Below are positions 17,365 to 27,102 of a DNA stretch of 64,000 bases, in pieces. Where the stretch lies: contig NZ_JAJAYI010000061.1 of the NCBI RefSeq assembly GCF_026786305.1, positions 1-64,000 of the forward strand, written 5' to 3'. Both the position numbers and the translations under genes were made by a program. The notes under the pieces were generated by a model. The model made no database searches. It saw only the letters and a program-made list of their open reading frames with translations, and was not told the origin of the DNA. Every line of letters starts with the position of its first letter. Within the stretch, counting starts at the first letter, position 1. The stretch is from Cryobacterium sp. (GTDB lineage: Bacteria > Actinomycetota > Actinomycetes > Actinomycetales > Microbacteriaceae).

Positions 17365-18081
17365 CTACTCGACGCGGGCGAGGCGGCCGGAGGCGTGGGT
17401 GCGCAGATCCTGGCCGAGGGCGGCGATGTCCCAGGCCCAGAGCAGGTGGTTGTCGACGAGTCCATAGAGACGGGTGGCGGCCGCGTAGGGTTTGGCACCG
17501 GCGGTGCGCAGCACGGCATCCGTGACGAGGTCGATGCGCGGGCCCTTGACTTGGCCGAGGTAGAGCTCGGCCACGCCGCCGGGGTGCACGAGGGTGACCT
17601 CAATGTCGAAGCCGCCATCGCGGTTGCGCAGGGTTTCCACGGCCGCGGCCGAGGTGAATGGGCGCTGGCCGGTGCCGGGCAGCATGCCGGGGCCCGGGTC
17701 GCCGTCGCCCTGGTGGCGACTGAGCCGCCAGTATCCGCTTTCGGTGACCAACGGGGTTTTCTCGTCGGACATCATCTCGGGGGGCAGGGTCAGCGCGGGC
17801 AGCGCGGCGGTTGGGGCGGCGGCATCCGTCTCGCTGGAAGGAACGGCAGGATCCGTGTCGGCGGGAGCAGCAGAAACGGGCGTTTCGGGCTCGAGCCAGG
17901 TGTAGGAGCTGTAGTTCAGGTGCGGGAGGCCGTCGTGGCTGAAGCTGATGCGGTGGCCAAAGGTGCGGCTGACCGACTCCTCGCCGATTTTGTATTCGAG
18001 CACACCGGAGCCCTCCCAGACTCCGATCAGCCAGGAAAGTGGAACAAGTTCGGACGGCAAGCCGACCGGGAGGTCAAACAC
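17365..18081 (-). CDS. Nitrobindin-like FABP family heme-binding protein
   Basis: A 238-residue protein of the FABP-like beta-barrel family (DUF1794, nitrobindin). It has the N-terminal signature LIGVWEGSGVLEY and the barrel strands FGHRISFSHDG and LNYSSYTWL. Family members bind heme in a barrel and react with nitric oxide or peroxynitrite. A Pro/Ala/Ser-rich insertion of about 40 residues (around 68-110, starting ETPVSAAPAD) splits the usual barrel and makes the protein longer than typical (about 160-200). The start is GTG. It is probably co-transcribed with the small membrane protein genes upstream. Confidence 0.85.
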   Translation of the reverse strand: MFDLPVGLPSELVPLSWLIGVWEGSGVLEYKIGEESVSRTFGHRISFSHDGLPHLNYSSYTWLEPETPVSAAPADTDPAVPSSETDAAAPTAALPALTLPPEMMSDEKTPLVTESGYWRLSRHQGDGDPGPGMLPGTGQRPFTSAAAVETLRNRDGGFDIEVTLVHPGGVAELYLGQVKGPRIDLVTDAVLRTAGAKPYAAATRLYGLVDNHLLWAWDIAALGQDLRTHASGRLARVE

Positions 18082-18087
18082 GCGTAC

Positions 18088-18201
18088 TTACCGCTGCCCC
18101 CGGAACAGCTTGTACACGACCATGCCGGAAACCCAGGCGATCGACAAGCTGGCCAGCCCGAGCAGGCCCAGAAAGAAAAGTTCTAGCGCTAACAGTTCCA
18201 T
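18088..18201 (-). CDS. Putative 37-residue membrane protein
   Basis: An ATG-to-TAA frame of 37 codons encoding MELLALELFFLGLLGLASLS and on, ending in a positively charged KLFRGQR tail. It is one hydrophobic helix with a cytoplasmic basic end, as in real small membrane proteins. The stop lies six bases before the GTG of the nitrobindin-like gene, and the 84-residue membrane protein gene lies just upstream on the same strand, so it fits an operon. No strong ribosome site is visible, which lowers confidence. Confidence 0.5.
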   Translation of the reverse strand: MELLALELFFLGLLGLASLSIAWVSGMVVYKLFRGQR

Positions 18202-18223
18202 GCTTCGAGTCTAGCGGGAGTGG

Positions 18224-18478
18224 TCAGGACAGGACGACGACGATGGTCGCCACCACGAGAATAACGAGGGCTCCGACGACACTGAGGGTGACCCGTTTGA
18301 CATAACCCTCTTTGGTGCCGGTGGCGATCTGCAGGCCCAGCGTGACGAGCGTGCAACCGGCCAGGGTGAGGCCGATCCAGCTGATCGCGGAGGCCTCGGT
18401 GGCGAAAAATCCGGTGAGGATCGCGCCCACAATCGCCAGTACCCACACGGTAGCGATCGTTTTCCAGTGCCAGTTCAC
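18224..18478 (-). CDS. Small integral membrane protein
   Basis: An 84-residue protein with three predicted membrane helices (TIATVWVLAIVGAILTGFF, WIGLTLAGCTLVTLGLQIA, VTLSVVGALVILVVATIVV) joined by short loops, one being GTKEGYVKR. No known motif. It diverges from the winged-helix regulator gene and heads a short leftward group with the 37-residue protein and the nitrobindin-like gene. Function unknown. Confidence 0.75.
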   Translation of the reverse strand: MNWHWKTIATVWVLAIVGAILTGFFATEASAISWIGLTLAGCTLVTLGLQIATGTKEGYVKRVTLSVVGALVILVVATIVVVLS

Positions 18479-18550
18479 GTCTCTATTGTGCCTGACGGCC
18501 CGTGTTCCATGGCACGCTAGTATGAAATTCGAGATTCTTGGAGGGCGCGA

Positions 18551-19243
18551 GTGGCGCAGTTGTTGATCCTGACCTCGGCGGCCAACAATGACGTGCTCCC
18601 CGCCCTGGCATTGCTGTCACACAGCGCGAGGCTGATTCCCGCCCACGCGGACCAGCTCATCAACGCGCCGGATTCGGACCTCATTCTGGTCGATGCCCGC
18701 AGCAACCTTGCCGCTGCCAAGTCGCTCTGCCAGATTTTACGCACCATGGGCAACTCCACTCCCCTGCTGCTCGTGATCACCGAGGGTGGCCTGGCCGCCG
18801 TCAGCCCCGATTGGGGTATCGACGACGTCATTCTCGACACGGCCGGTCCGGCCGAAGTGGATGCCCGCATCCGCCTGACCGCGGGTCGGCTGGCCCGCAC
18901 CGAGCCGTCGAACACGATTCGCGCGGCCGGGGTCGTCATCGACGAGGCGAGCTATTCAGCGAAGGTGCACGGCAAACCGCTCGACCTCACCTACAAGGAG
19001 TTCGAGCTGCTGCGGTTTTTGGCCGCGCATCCGTCTCGGGTTTTCACTCGCGAACAGCTGCTGAGCGAGGTCTGGGGCTACGACTATTTTGGCGGCACCC
19101 GCACGGTCGACGTGCACGTGCGGCGCCTGCGAGCGAAGCTCGGCGACCAGGAGTCCCTCATCGGCACGGTGCGCAACGTCGGCTATCGCTTCAATGTGCA
19201 CGACGAGAACGATGAGCGGGTGCCGAATTCTATTCGCGCTTAG
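18551..19243 (+). CDS. glnR: GlnR-type orphan response regulator
   Basis: A 230-residue regulator with a receiver-like N-terminal domain and a winged-helix C-terminal domain ([45 protein letters not shown]). The receiver is atypical: an Asp is kept in [10 protein letters not shown], but there is no acidic pair near the N-terminus and no partner kinase, as in the nitrogen regulator GlnR. Neighbouring mshD supports this, because in mycobacteria the GlnR gene is next to mshD. The GTG start follows GGAGG. It overlaps mshD by 32 bases. Confidence 0.82.
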   Translation: MAQLLILTSAANNDVLPALALLSHSARLIPAHADQLINAPDSDLILVDARSNLAAAKSLCQILRTMGNSTPLLLVITEGGLAAVSPDWGIDDVILDTAGPAEVDARIRLTAGRLARTEPSNTIRAAGVVIDEASYSAKVHGKPLDLTYKEFELLRFLAAHPSRVFTREQLLSEVWGYDYFGGTRTVDVHVRRLRAKLGDQESLIGTVRNVGYRFNVHDENDERVPNSIRA

Positions 19244-20363
19244 CACAGCGGATGCTGCGAAGCTGGCCGACTTTCACCGGGTCGCCTCGGTCGCGCTCGG
19301 CTTTGACGGGTACGCGCCCTTCAACGAGCAGGCGCTGTTTGACCTGCAGAGCGGCCTTCGGACGGCTTATGTGGTGCTCGTTCCCGGAATGGCGGTCTCG
19401 GCACGCTCGACCACCGAAGATGCTGACGTTTCACAGGCCGGGGGCAGTTCTGCGGATGATGGCGCGGGGCGCGGTTCCGAGGCCGGAAGTGGCGGCGTGG
19501 ATGGCGGCACGGACGGCGGCGCGGACGCCACGATTGTTGTGGGGGCGGCGCTCGGCGGGCGCGGGGAAATTGACCTCGTCATCATCCCGGAGTATCGGCG
19601 GCGCGGATACGGGCGCGCGGCGGCTCGCGAACTCGTCGCCAACGAGCCGAACGGGCTGACCGCCTGGGCACACGGCGATCATCCGGCCGCGCGGGCCCTC
19701 GCGAGCGAACTTCGGTTCGTCGCCGCCCGCACGTTGTTGGAATTGCGCAAGCAGCTCATAGCCACCGAGGCCACGTCTGGGCCGGAAGCAATTGCAGCCG
19801 AGGCTGCGACGGCACCGGGAACCGCGCTGGAATCCGGGGCGGAACCCGCGGCCGAATCCGGGGCGGGGGCCTTCCGAGCCGCGGCGGCCCGCGAAACGGA
19901 GGCGGGAGCATCCGCCGCGCTTTGGGGCGGGAGTGTTTCGGCTTTTCGGCCGGGGGTTGACGACGCCGACTGGGTGGCGCTCAACGCGCTCGTGTTTGCG
20001 ACGCACCCGGAACAGGGCGCGATCACCGAGGCCGACCTCGCGGCCCGGCAGGCCGAATCGTGGTTCAACGCCGACGACTTTCTGATTCTTCGCGACGCCG
20101 AAGACCGCATGATCGGCTACAACTGGCTCAAGGTTGACGGGGTGATCGGCGAGATTTATGTGATCGGGGTGCATCCGGATGCCGCTGGGCGCGGCCTCGG
20201 GCGCGTGCTCATGCAGGCCGGCCTGCAGCGCCTCGTCGATGCCGGCTGCGCCACCGCCGCGCTCTACGTGGAGGCCGACAGTGTCGGCGCCGTACACCTG
20301 TATCGGGCACTCGGTTTCGTCGACCACACCGTCGATGTGCAGTACCGCCGGCTGGCCGACTGA
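19212..20363 (+). CDS. mshD: Mycothiol synthase
   Basis: A 383-residue enzyme with two GNAT acetyltransferase domains: the N-terminal one ends in [16 protein letters not shown], the C-terminal one has [22 protein letters not shown] and [19 protein letters not shown]. It acetylates Cys-GlcN-Ins with acetyl-CoA, the last step of mycothiol synthesis. It is longer than usual (about 300-320) because of two low-complexity Ala/Gly/Glu/Asp-rich insertions, near residues 60-100 and 180-230. The ATG at 19212 lies inside the end of glnR, implying translational coupling. Confidence 0.9.
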   Translation: MSGCRILFALSTADAAKLADFHRVASVALGFDGYAPFNEQALFDLQSGLRTAYVVLVPGMAVSARSTTEDADVSQAGGSSADDGAGRGSEAGSGGVDGGTDGGADATIVVGAALGGRGEIDLVIIPEYRRRGYGRAAARELVANEPNGLTAWAHGDHPAARALASELRFVAARTLLELRKQLIATEATSGPEAIAAEAATAPGTALESGAEPAAESGAGAFRAAAARETEAGASAALWGGSVSAFRPGVDDADWVALNALVFATHPEQGAITEADLAARQAESWFNADDFLILRDAEDRMIGYNWLKVDGVIGEIYVIGVHPDAAGRGLGRVLMQAGLQRLVDAGCATAALYVEADSVGAVHLYRALGFVDHTVDVQYRRLAD

Positions 20364-20516
20364 GGCCGCACCACAGCATCGGCGCGGCTACGCGGAACGT
20401 GACACTACCCACTCCGCATACCCGACGCACCGAAAAAGCAAGGCCTGCAAGATAATTTCGCCTGACGTTCACTCCGTTCGTCGCGGTGGCGTGACCAAGG
20501 GTGTCAGGATGGTCAG

Positions 20517-22691
20517 ATGGACGGCGAAATCACTCAAGCGGACTCGGGTCTGGGCACAGACTTTGATGACGACTTTGACCCACTTTTCGGAAAGCTCGAT
20601 CCGGCGCTGCCCGACGACCGCTACCTGGACCGTGAGCTGAGCTGGCTCGCCTTCAACCAGCGCGTGCTCGAACTGGCCGAAGATGAAACCCTGCCGGTGC
20701 TTGAGCGCACCAACTTTCTCGCAATTTTCGCGAGCAACCTCGACGAGTTCTTCATGGTGCGCGTCGCCGGCCTGAAACGCCGCATTCTCACCGGGCTGGC
20801 CGTGCCGACCAACGTCGGCCGTGCCCCGCAGGACGTGCTCAGCGACATCTCGGCGGCCGCACATGCCCTACAGAACCGCCACGCGCTCGCCTTTCAGAAT
20901 CTCGTGCGTCCCGCCCTCGCCGAAGCCGGCGTCGACGTCGTCGGCTGGCAGAGCCTCGATAACGCCGACCGTCGTTCGCTGCGCACGTATTTCTCGAACC
21001 AGATCTTTCCGGTGTTGATGCCCCTCGCGGTCGACCCTGCGCATCCATTTCCCTATATTTCGGGCCTGTCGCTCAACCTCGCCGTGCGGGTGCGCAACAC
21101 CAAGACGGGCAAACAGGAGTTCGCCCGGCTCAAGGTTCCGCCGATGCTGCCGCGGTTTGTGCGGGTGGATCGCACCGAGTCGGTCGATCGCATCCGCTAT
21201 ATCGCGCTTGAAGATCTCATCGCCAACCAGCTCGGCGATCTCTTTCCGGGCATGGAGATTCTGGAACACCACGTGTTTCGGGTCACCCGCAACGAAGACG
21301 TCGAGATTGACGAAGACGAGACCGAAAACCTGATCAAGGCGCTCGAGAAGGAGCTGCTGCGGCGCCGGTTCGGTCCGCCCATTCGCCTGGAGATCACCGA
21401 GGACATGGACGAGGTCACCCTCGGCCTGCTCGTGCGCGAACTCGACGTGACCGAGCAGGAGGTCTACCACCTGCCCGCACCGCTCGACCTCGGCGGGCTG
21501 TTCGACCTCCGCATCGACCGCCCCGACCTGCACTTCTCCAAGCATGTGCCGACAACGGCAGCCCAGCTGCTGCCGAGCGAACCGAACGCCGATCAGGATA
21601 TTTTTGCGGCGGTCGCGCACCACGACGTGCTGCTGCACCACCCGTATGAGTCATTCGCGACGAGCGTACAGGCGTTTCTGGAGCAGGCCGCAGCCGACCC
21701 GAACGTGCTCGCCATCAAGCAGACGCTTTACCGCACCTCCGGTGACAGCCCCATCGTCGAGGCGCTCATCGCCGCCGCCGACAGCGGCAAGCAGGTGCTC
21801 GCCCTGGTCGAGATCAAGGCCCGCTTCGACGAACAGGCGAACATCACCTGGGCGCGCAAGCTCGAAAAGGCCGGTGTGCACGTGGTGTACGGCCTTGTCG
21901 GGCTGAAAACCCACTGCAAGCTCGCCCTCGTGGTGCGCTACGAGAAGGGCGTGCTGCGGCACTACAGCCACATCGGCACCGGAAACTACAATCCGAAGAC
22001 CAGCCGTATTTACGAAGACCTCGGCTTGCTGACGGCGGATGCGCAGGTCGGCAAGGACCTCACCCGACTGTTCAACGAGTTGTCGGGTTACGCCATTGAG
22101 AAGAAGTTCAAGCGTCTGCTCGTGGCTCCGCTGCACCTGCGCAGGGCCCTGCTCAAGCAGATTCAGGCGGAAACCGAGAACGCCCTCGAAGGCAAGACCA
22201 GCGGCATCCGGATTAAGGTCAATTCGATGGTCGACGAGGACATCATCGACGCGCTGTACCGGGCCAGCCAGGCCGGCGTGCTGGTCGACGTCTGGGTGCG
22301 GGGCATCTGCAGCCTCAAGCCGGGCGTCGACGGCATGAGCGAGAACATTCGGGTGCGGTCGATTCTCGGCCGGTACCTCGAGCACTCGCGTATCTTCTCC
22401 TTTCACAACCTGGGCGAAACGCAGGCATACATCGGCAGCGCCGACATGATGCACCGCAACCTCGACCGCCGGGTCGAAGCGCTCGTGCGTCTGATCGACC
22501 CGGAACACCTGGTCGAGATCGAGGCGTTGTTCGAACGGGCGATGGATCCGCGCACCTCCAGCTGGTGGCTCGATGAAACCGGCCACTGGACCCGCCACGA
22601 CGTGGACGAGAACGGCACTCACCTTGACGACATGCAGAACCGGTTGATGCAGCAGATCAGCCAGCGCAAGCGGCCGGACGGGCGTCGCTGA
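20517..22691 (+). CDS. ppk: Polyphosphate kinase (PPK1)
   Basis: A 724-residue enzyme making inorganic polyphosphate from ATP. N-terminal PPK_N domain begins [16 protein letters not shown]; the middle domain has the PPK signature; the C-terminal part has phospholipase-D-like motifs with the autophosphorylated His region [21 protein letters not shown] and a second in [16 protein letters not shown]. It overlaps mutT1 by one base (TGATG). A GTTCACTCCGTTCG stretch about 50 bases upstream is a poor Pho-box candidate only. Its place between mshD and mutT1/pst fits phosphate storage. Confidence 0.94.
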   Translation: MDGEITQADSGLGTDFDDDFDPLFGKLDPALPDDRYLDRELSWLAFNQRVLELAEDETLPVLERTNFLAIFASNLDEFFMVRVAGLKRRILTGLAVPTNVGRAPQDVLSDISAAAHALQNRHALAFQNLVRPALAEAGVDVVGWQSLDNADRRSLRTYFSNQIFPVLMPLAVDPAHPFPYISGLSLNLAVRVRNTKTGKQEFARLKVPPMLPRFVRVDRTESVDRIRYIALEDLIANQLGDLFPGMEILEHHVFRVTRNEDVEIDEDETENLIKALEKELLRRRFGPPIRLEITEDMDEVTLGLLVRELDVTEQEVYHLPAPLDLGGLFDLRIDRPDLHFSKHVPTTAAQLLPSEPNADQDIFAAVAHHDVLLHHPYESFATSVQAFLEQAAADPNVLAIKQTLYRTSGDSPIVEALIAAADSGKQVLALVEIKARFDEQANITWARKLEKAGVHVVYGLVGLKTHCKLALVVRYEKGVLRHYSHIGTGNYNPKTSRIYEDLGLLTADAQVGKDLTRLFNELSGYAIEKKFKRLLVAPLHLRRALLKQIQAETENALEGKTSGIRIKVNSMVDEDIIDALYRASQAGVLVDVWVRGICSLKPGVDGMSENIRVRSILGRYLEHSRIFSFHNLGETQAYIGSADMMHRNLDRRVEALVRLIDPEHLVEIEALFERAMDPRTSSWWLDETGHWTRHDVDENGTHLDDMQNRLMQQISQRKRPDGRR

Positions 22692-23638
22692 TGGCGATCA
22701 AGGTTGTCGACCCCGCTGTCTACGCCGCCGGAGCAGTCTGCTGGCGCCTGATCGAGGGCCGCATGCACGTGCTGCTCATTCACCGCACGGTGCACGGCGA
22801 CGTGACCATTCCCAAGGGCAAGGTGGATCCGGGCGAGTCCCTGCCCCGCACGGCGGTGCGCGAGGTCGAGGAAGAGACCGGCCTGGCCGTGGCACTCGGG
22901 GTTCCACTTGGCATCTCGCACTATGACATGCCGGATGGTCGCACCAAGATCGTGCACTTTTGGGCCGCCGAGATCACCCCCGACGCCATTGCACGCTCGA
23001 CCTTCGTGCCGAACGGCGAGGTCGCCGCGATCGAATGGGTCACCATCAAGAAGGCCCGCACCTACCTGAGCTACCCGGCCGACGTGATCGTTCTCGAAAC
23101 GTTCTCGGACCTTGTCGATGCCGGTGTGACCCGCACGTTCGCCGTCATCGCGCTGCGGCACGGCAAGGCGGTGTCGCGCACCGGCGCCGGGCCCGACGCA
23201 CGTCGCCCGCTGACCGCCCGCGGGGTGATGCAGGCGGCGGGCCTGGTCGACACGGTCACCGCCTGGCGGCCGCTGCGCATCATCTCGAGCACGGCGACGC
23301 GGTGTGTCACGACGGTGGCTCCGCTGGCTGCCGCCACCGGCATCACGATCAAACAGACCGATCTGATCAGCCAAGACGCTCTCGAGAGCGGCGAAGCGGA
23401 TGTTCGCACCGTCGTCGGCAAGCGAGTGCGCGCCCGCAAGACGGCCGTTCTGTGCAGCCACGGGCCGGTGTTGCCGGAGATTTTGCGCGAGATCGCACTG
23501 GCTACCGGCACGCAGACGTCGTCGGCACTCTTTGACGCCGCGGATTTGGACACCGGCGGGTTCTCGATCGTGCACCTATCGGCGGAGAACCCGGCCGCGG
23601 GTATCCTCGCGATAGAGACGTACCCCGCGACGGCCTGA
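22691..23638 (+). CDS. mutT1: MutT1-type Nudix hydrolase / histidine phosphatase fusion
   Basis: A 315-residue two-domain protein. The Nudix domain (1-140) has GKVDPGESLPRTAVREV and EEETGL, the metal-binding Nudix box. The C-terminal histidine-phosphatase domain (150-315) has ALRHGKAVSR with the RHG motif and VLCSHGPVLPE with the second His. In mycobacterial MutT1 this pair sanitises 8-oxo-GTP/dGTP and cleaves diadenosine polyphosphates. The start shares an A with the ppk stop, so both are translated together. Confidence 0.9.
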   Translation: MAIKVVDPAVYAAGAVCWRLIEGRMHVLLIHRTVHGDVTIPKGKVDPGESLPRTAVREVEEETGLAVALGVPLGISHYDMPDGRTKIVHFWAAEITPDAIARSTFVPNGEVAAIEWVTIKKARTYLSYPADVIVLETFSDLVDAGVTRTFAVIALRHGKAVSRTGAGPDARRPLTARGVMQAAGLVDTVTAWRPLRIISSTATRCVTTVAPLAAATGITIKQTDLISQDALESGEADVRTVVGKRVRARKTAVLCSHGPVLPEILREIALATGTQTSSALFDAADLDTGGFSIVHLSAENPAAGILAIETYPATA

Positions 23639-23654
23639 GGATCGCGACGCGGCC

Positions 23655-23686
23655 GTTATCCCACGTTTACCTTCCGTTTACCCGGA
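23655..23686 (+). promoter_or_regulatory. Pho-box direct repeats before pstS
   Basis: Two perfect-phase 11-base units, GTTTACCTTCC (23665) and GTTTACCCGGA (23676), preceded by GTTATCCCAC (23655), match the GTTCACC-type direct repeats bound by RegX3/PhoP in actinobacteria. They lie about 100-130 bases before the pstS start, in the right place for activation on phosphate starvation. Confidence 0.75.
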
Positions 23687-23786
23687 GGTCGGTCGACGGT
23701 TACTTGACTTGTTTAACCTCTTTCTGGGCCAGCACCGGCCCGGCACCCGCAATCAAAGTCTTGTCAAACCCTCGAAAGGGAATCAC

Positions 23787-24884
23787 GTGAACTTCAAGCG
23801 TTTCGGCCGCCCTGCGGTCATCGCCATTGCAGCAGGCCTCGCACTCTCGTCCTGTGCAGCAAACGAAGGTGGTGTCGCCAACACCGGCAACGATGCATCA
23901 GCCAGCACGCTCACCGGCACCCTCAACGGTTCCGGTGCGTCCTCCATGGCCGCCGCGCAGGAGGCCTGGGCCGCTGGATTCCAGACCGCCAACCCCGACG
24001 TCACCGTCAACTACGCACCCGATGGCTCGGGCGCCGGCCGCAAGGCCTTCTTCGCTGGCGGCGTTTCGTTCGCTGGTAGCGACTCCTACATGAGCACCGA
24101 AGAGCTCGCGGGCACCTTTGCCGCGTGTGCACCCGACACCAAAGCGGTTGACCTTCCGGTCTACATCTCGCCGATCGCGGTCATCTTCAACGTTGAGGGC
24201 GTCACCGATCTCAACGTCGACTCCAACACCCTCGCGAAGATCTTCAACGGCACCATCACCAGCTGGGATGACGCAGCACTCGTTGCACTGAACCCGGATG
24301 CAAGCCTGCCGTCCACCCCCATCACCGCCGTGCGCCGCTCAGACGACTCGGGAACCACCAAGAACTTCACCGACTACCTCGGCAAGACCGCGCCCGATGT
24401 GTGGACCAACGAAGCTTCTGACACCTTCCCGTTCACGGAGATCGAGGGCGCAAAGGGCACGTCCGGTGTCGTTGACGCTGTTACCAACGGTGTGGGTACC
24501 ATCGGTTACGCCGACGCTTCGCAGGCCGGCGAGCTCGGTACCGCCAAGCTCAAGGTCGGCGAAAAATTCGTCGCGTACACCTCTGAGGCCGCTGCAGCAG
24601 TTGTTGCCGGTTCACCCCTGGTCGCCGACCGGGCTGTCGACGACCTCGCGCTCGACCTGAACCGTACGACCACCAACCCGGAGGAATACCCGCTGGTGCT
24701 GGTGAGCTACGCGATCGTCTGCAACGAGTACGCCGATGCCGCCCAGGGCAAACTCGTCAAGGCGTACATCGAGTACATCGCAAGCGCCGCAGGCCAGACC
24801 GTGGCCGAAAAAGCCGCCGGTGTTGCACCGCTGTCGAGCGAGCTTGAAGCCAACGTTGCGAGCGTGCTCGCGACCGTCAAATAA
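23787..24884 (+). CDS. pstS: Phosphate-binding lipoprotein PstS
   Basis: A 365-residue lipoprotein with a signal peptide and lipobox ALSSC, then the periplasmic-type binding fold. Phosphate-binding segments are visible as NGSGASSMA near the N-terminus, GSGAGRKAF, and AVRRSDDSGTTKNFTDYL. It captures phosphate outside the cell for PstCAB. The GTG at 23787 follows GAAAGGG by six bases. Pho-box repeats lie upstream and a large hairpin separates it from pstC. Confidence 0.95.
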   Translation: MNFKRFGRPAVIAIAAGLALSSCAANEGGVANTGNDASASTLTGTLNGSGASSMAAAQEAWAAGFQTANPDVTVNYAPDGSGAGRKAFFAGGVSFAGSDSYMSTEELAGTFAACAPDTKAVDLPVYISPIAVIFNVEGVTDLNVDSNTLAKIFNGTITSWDDAALVALNPDASLPSTPITAVRRSDDSGTTKNFTDYLGKTAPDVWTNEASDTFPFTEIEGAKGTSGVVDAVTNGVGTIGYADASQAGELGTAKLKVGEKFVAYTSEAAAAVVAGSPLVADRAVDDLALDLNRTTTNPEEYPLVLVSYAIVCNEYADAAQGKLVKAYIEYIASAAGQTVAEKAAGVAPLSSELEANVASVLATVK

Positions 24885-24900
24885 CAACTCCACCCTGTCG

Positions 24901-24940
24901 CCCGATCCGGCATCCGCACTCATGCGGGTGCCGGGTCGGG
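24901..24940 (+). promoter_or_regulatory. Large intercistronic hairpin between pstS and pstC
   Basis: CCCGATCCGGCATCCGC and GCGGGTGCCGGGTCGGG pair over 17 positions with two G-U pairs around a six-base loop, 16 bases after the pstS stop. No T-run follows. Such structures often stabilise the upstream message so the binding protein is made in excess over the membrane subunits. Confidence 0.7.
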
Positions 24941-25033
24941 CAGACTGGTGTTGGGCACCGTTTTTGCCCAGCCCCGATTTTCATCGTTTGACATCGCAGA
25001 TGTTCCAGATCACTACCCAGGGAGACGCCCGGC

Positions 25034-25978
25034 ATGTCGACTTCAATGGCCCCCCGGCCCATTAAGGCCAGGCAGCGACCGGGCGATCGAATCTTCTCGA
25101 CGTCGACACTCGTCGCCGGCAGCCTCATCCTTGCGGTGCTGGCCGCAGTGGCCATCTTTTTGTTCGCTGAGAGTGTTCCAGCGTTCTTCGCCCCCGCCAA
25201 TGCATTCACGGGGGACGTGACCAACTTCTGGTCCTACGTGACACCGTTCGTGTTCGGCACAATCTGGTCAGCCATTCTGGCCTTGATCATGGCTGTGCCG
25301 GTCGCCATTGGCATTGCCCTGTTCATCTCGCACTTCGCGCCCCGCAAGCTCGCCCAGGGCCTTGGCTACCTCATCGACCTGCTGGCCGCCGTTCCATCGG
25401 TCGTGTTCGGTCTCTGGGGCATCGGCGTACTGGCTCCCCTCGTGCAGCCGTTCTACACCAACATCGTCGACTGGTTCGGCTGGTTTCCGCTGTTCGCCGG
25501 CCCCGTTTCGGGCACCGGCCGTACCACCCTCACCGTCGCGATCGTGCTTGCCGTGATGATTCTGCCCATCATCACGGCCATCTGCCGCGAAATCTTTCTT
25601 CAGGCACCACTGCTGCACCAGGAGGCAGCACTCGCCCTGGGCGCGACACGCTGGGAGATGATCAAACTCGCGGTACTGCCCTTTGGCCTGCCCGGAATCA
25701 TCTCGGCTTCGATGCTCGGCCTCGGCCGTGCCCTGGGCGAGACCATGGCTGTGGCCATGGTGCTCTCACCCAGCCCCGAGGTGGTCTTTGCGGTGCTGAC
25801 CTCACAGAACTCGAACACCATCGCCGCCAACATCGCGCTGAACTTTCCAGAGTCAAGCGGCATCGGTGTCAACATTCTGCTCGCCACCGGCCTCGTGCTC
25901 TTCGTCGTGACACTCATCGTCAACATGATCGCGCGGGTCATCATCAATAGCCGCAAGGCATTCTCGGGAGCAAACTGA
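25034..25978 (+). CDS. pstC: Phosphate ABC transporter permease PstC
   Basis: A 314-residue inner-membrane permease with six predicted helices and the EAA coupling loop EAALALGATRWEMIKLAVLP that contacts PstB. Membrane helices include LILAVLAAVAIFLFAES and ILLATGLVLFVVTLIVNMIA. It forms the channel with PstA. The ATG follows GGGAG. It overlaps pstA by one base. Confidence 0.95.
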   Translation: MSTSMAPRPIKARQRPGDRIFSTSTLVAGSLILAVLAAVAIFLFAESVPAFFAPANAFTGDVTNFWSYVTPFVFGTIWSAILALIMAVPVAIGIALFISHFAPRKLAQGLGYLIDLLAAVPSVVFGLWGIGVLAPLVQPFYTNIVDWFGWFPLFAGPVSGTGRTTLTVAIVLAVMILPIITAICREIFLQAPLLHQEAALALGATRWEMIKLAVLPFGLPGIISASMLGLGRALGETMAVAMVLSPSPEVVFAVLTSQNSNTIAANIALNFPESSGIGVNILLATGLVLFVVTLIVNMIARVIINSRKAFSGAN

Positions 25979-27066
25979 TGGAATTCGTTCCCGCAGCCAC
26001 GCCGCTCACCAACTCTTTGACCGCGGGCAAGCTGCCCCGACGCTCCCCGCTCTGGGTTCTGCTGGCGGGCTGGGCGGTGTCGGCCGCCTTCTTCACCATG
26101 CTTTTTCTGTCGGGAGCGGTCGACGGCTTCAACATTGTGGGCACGGTCGTGCTCGGCACCGTGCTGTACTGCGTGACCATCTACGTGCTCTCCCGCCAGG
26201 TCGAAGGCTCGCGAAAGGCGATGGACCGGTTGATGACGGCGCTCGTCACCGCCGCATTCGTCATCGCCCTGCTACCGCTCGTTTCGATCATCTACACGAC
26301 CGCGGTCAACGGGCTTCCCGCGTTCCTCACGCCGACGTTCTTCACCGAGTCCCAGCGCAACGTGGTCGGCGCCGGTGGCGGTGTCCTGCACGCGGTCATG
26401 GGCACGCTCCTGGTCACCGGCGTGGCCACGCTCATCTCGGTGCCGATCGGCCTGCTCACGGCCATCTACCTCGTCGAATACGGCCGGGGCCGGCTCGCCC
26501 GCTCGATCACGTTCTTTGTCGACGTCATGACCGGCGTTCCCTCGATCGTCGCCGGATTGTTCGCGTTCGCCCTGTTCTCCCTGCTCTTTGACGACCCTGG
26601 CATCCGCTTTGGATTCGGCGGGTCGATCGCGCTGTCTGTGCTCATGATTCCGGTGGTGGTTCGGTCGAGCGAAGAGATGCTCAAGCTCGTGCCGAACGAG
26701 CTGCGCGAAGCAGCCTTCGCCCTCGGGGTACCGAAGTGGTTGACCATTCTTAAGGTTGTGCTGCCCACATCTGTCGCCGGCATCGTCACCGGAATCATGC
26801 TGTCAATCGCCCGCGTGATCGGCGAGACGGCTCCGTTGCTGATCATCGCCGGATTCACGGCGAGCATGAACTATGACATGTTCAACGATCGGATCATGAC
26901 CCTGCCGGTTTTTGTGTACACGCAGTACGCCAACCAAGGCGCCGATTCGCAGGCGTACATCGATCGGGCCTGGGCGGCAGCCCTCACCCTGGTGCTGATC
27001 GTGATGCTGCTCAACGGCATCGCCCGCCTCATCGCCCACCTGTTCTCGCCCAAGTTCGGCCGCTAG
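25978..27066 (+). CDS. pstA: Phosphate ABC transporter permease PstA
   Basis: A 362-residue permease with more membrane helices than the minimal PstA because of an N-terminal extension with two extra spans (about 25-75). The conserved part has VEYGRGRLARSITFFVDVMTG, the EAA loop REAAFALGVPKWLTILKVV, and the C-terminal helix ALTLVLIVMLLNGIARL. With PstC it forms the phosphate channel. Translation is coupled to pstC (TGATG). Confidence 0.94.
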   Translation: MEFVPAATPLTNSLTAGKLPRRSPLWVLLAGWAVSAAFFTMLFLSGAVDGFNIVGTVVLGTVLYCVTIYVLSRQVEGSRKAMDRLMTALVTAAFVIALLPLVSIIYTTAVNGLPAFLTPTFFTESQRNVVGAGGGVLHAVMGTLLVTGVATLISVPIGLLTAIYLVEYGRGRLARSITFFVDVMTGVPSIVAGLFAFALFSLLFDDPGIRFGFGGSIALSVLMIPVVVRSSEEMLKLVPNELREAAFALGVPKWLTILKVVLPTSVAGIVTGIMLSIARVIGETAPLLIIAGFTASMNYDMFNDRIMTLPVFVYTQYANQGADSQAYIDRAWAAALTLVLIVMLLNGIARLIAHLFSPKFGR

Positions 27067-27102
27067 CCTTCACTTCAGCTTCACAATTTTAGAAAGGGAC
27101 TC

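Noticed and set aside
20467-20480. Pho box before ppk
   Set aside because: GTTCACTCC and GTTCGTC are 9 bases apart, not 11, and the second unit is poor. I do not list it as a site.
24901-24940. Transcription terminator after pstS
   Set aside because: The stem is strong but no T-run follows, and pstC is clearly part of the same system, so I class it as an intercistronic hairpin.
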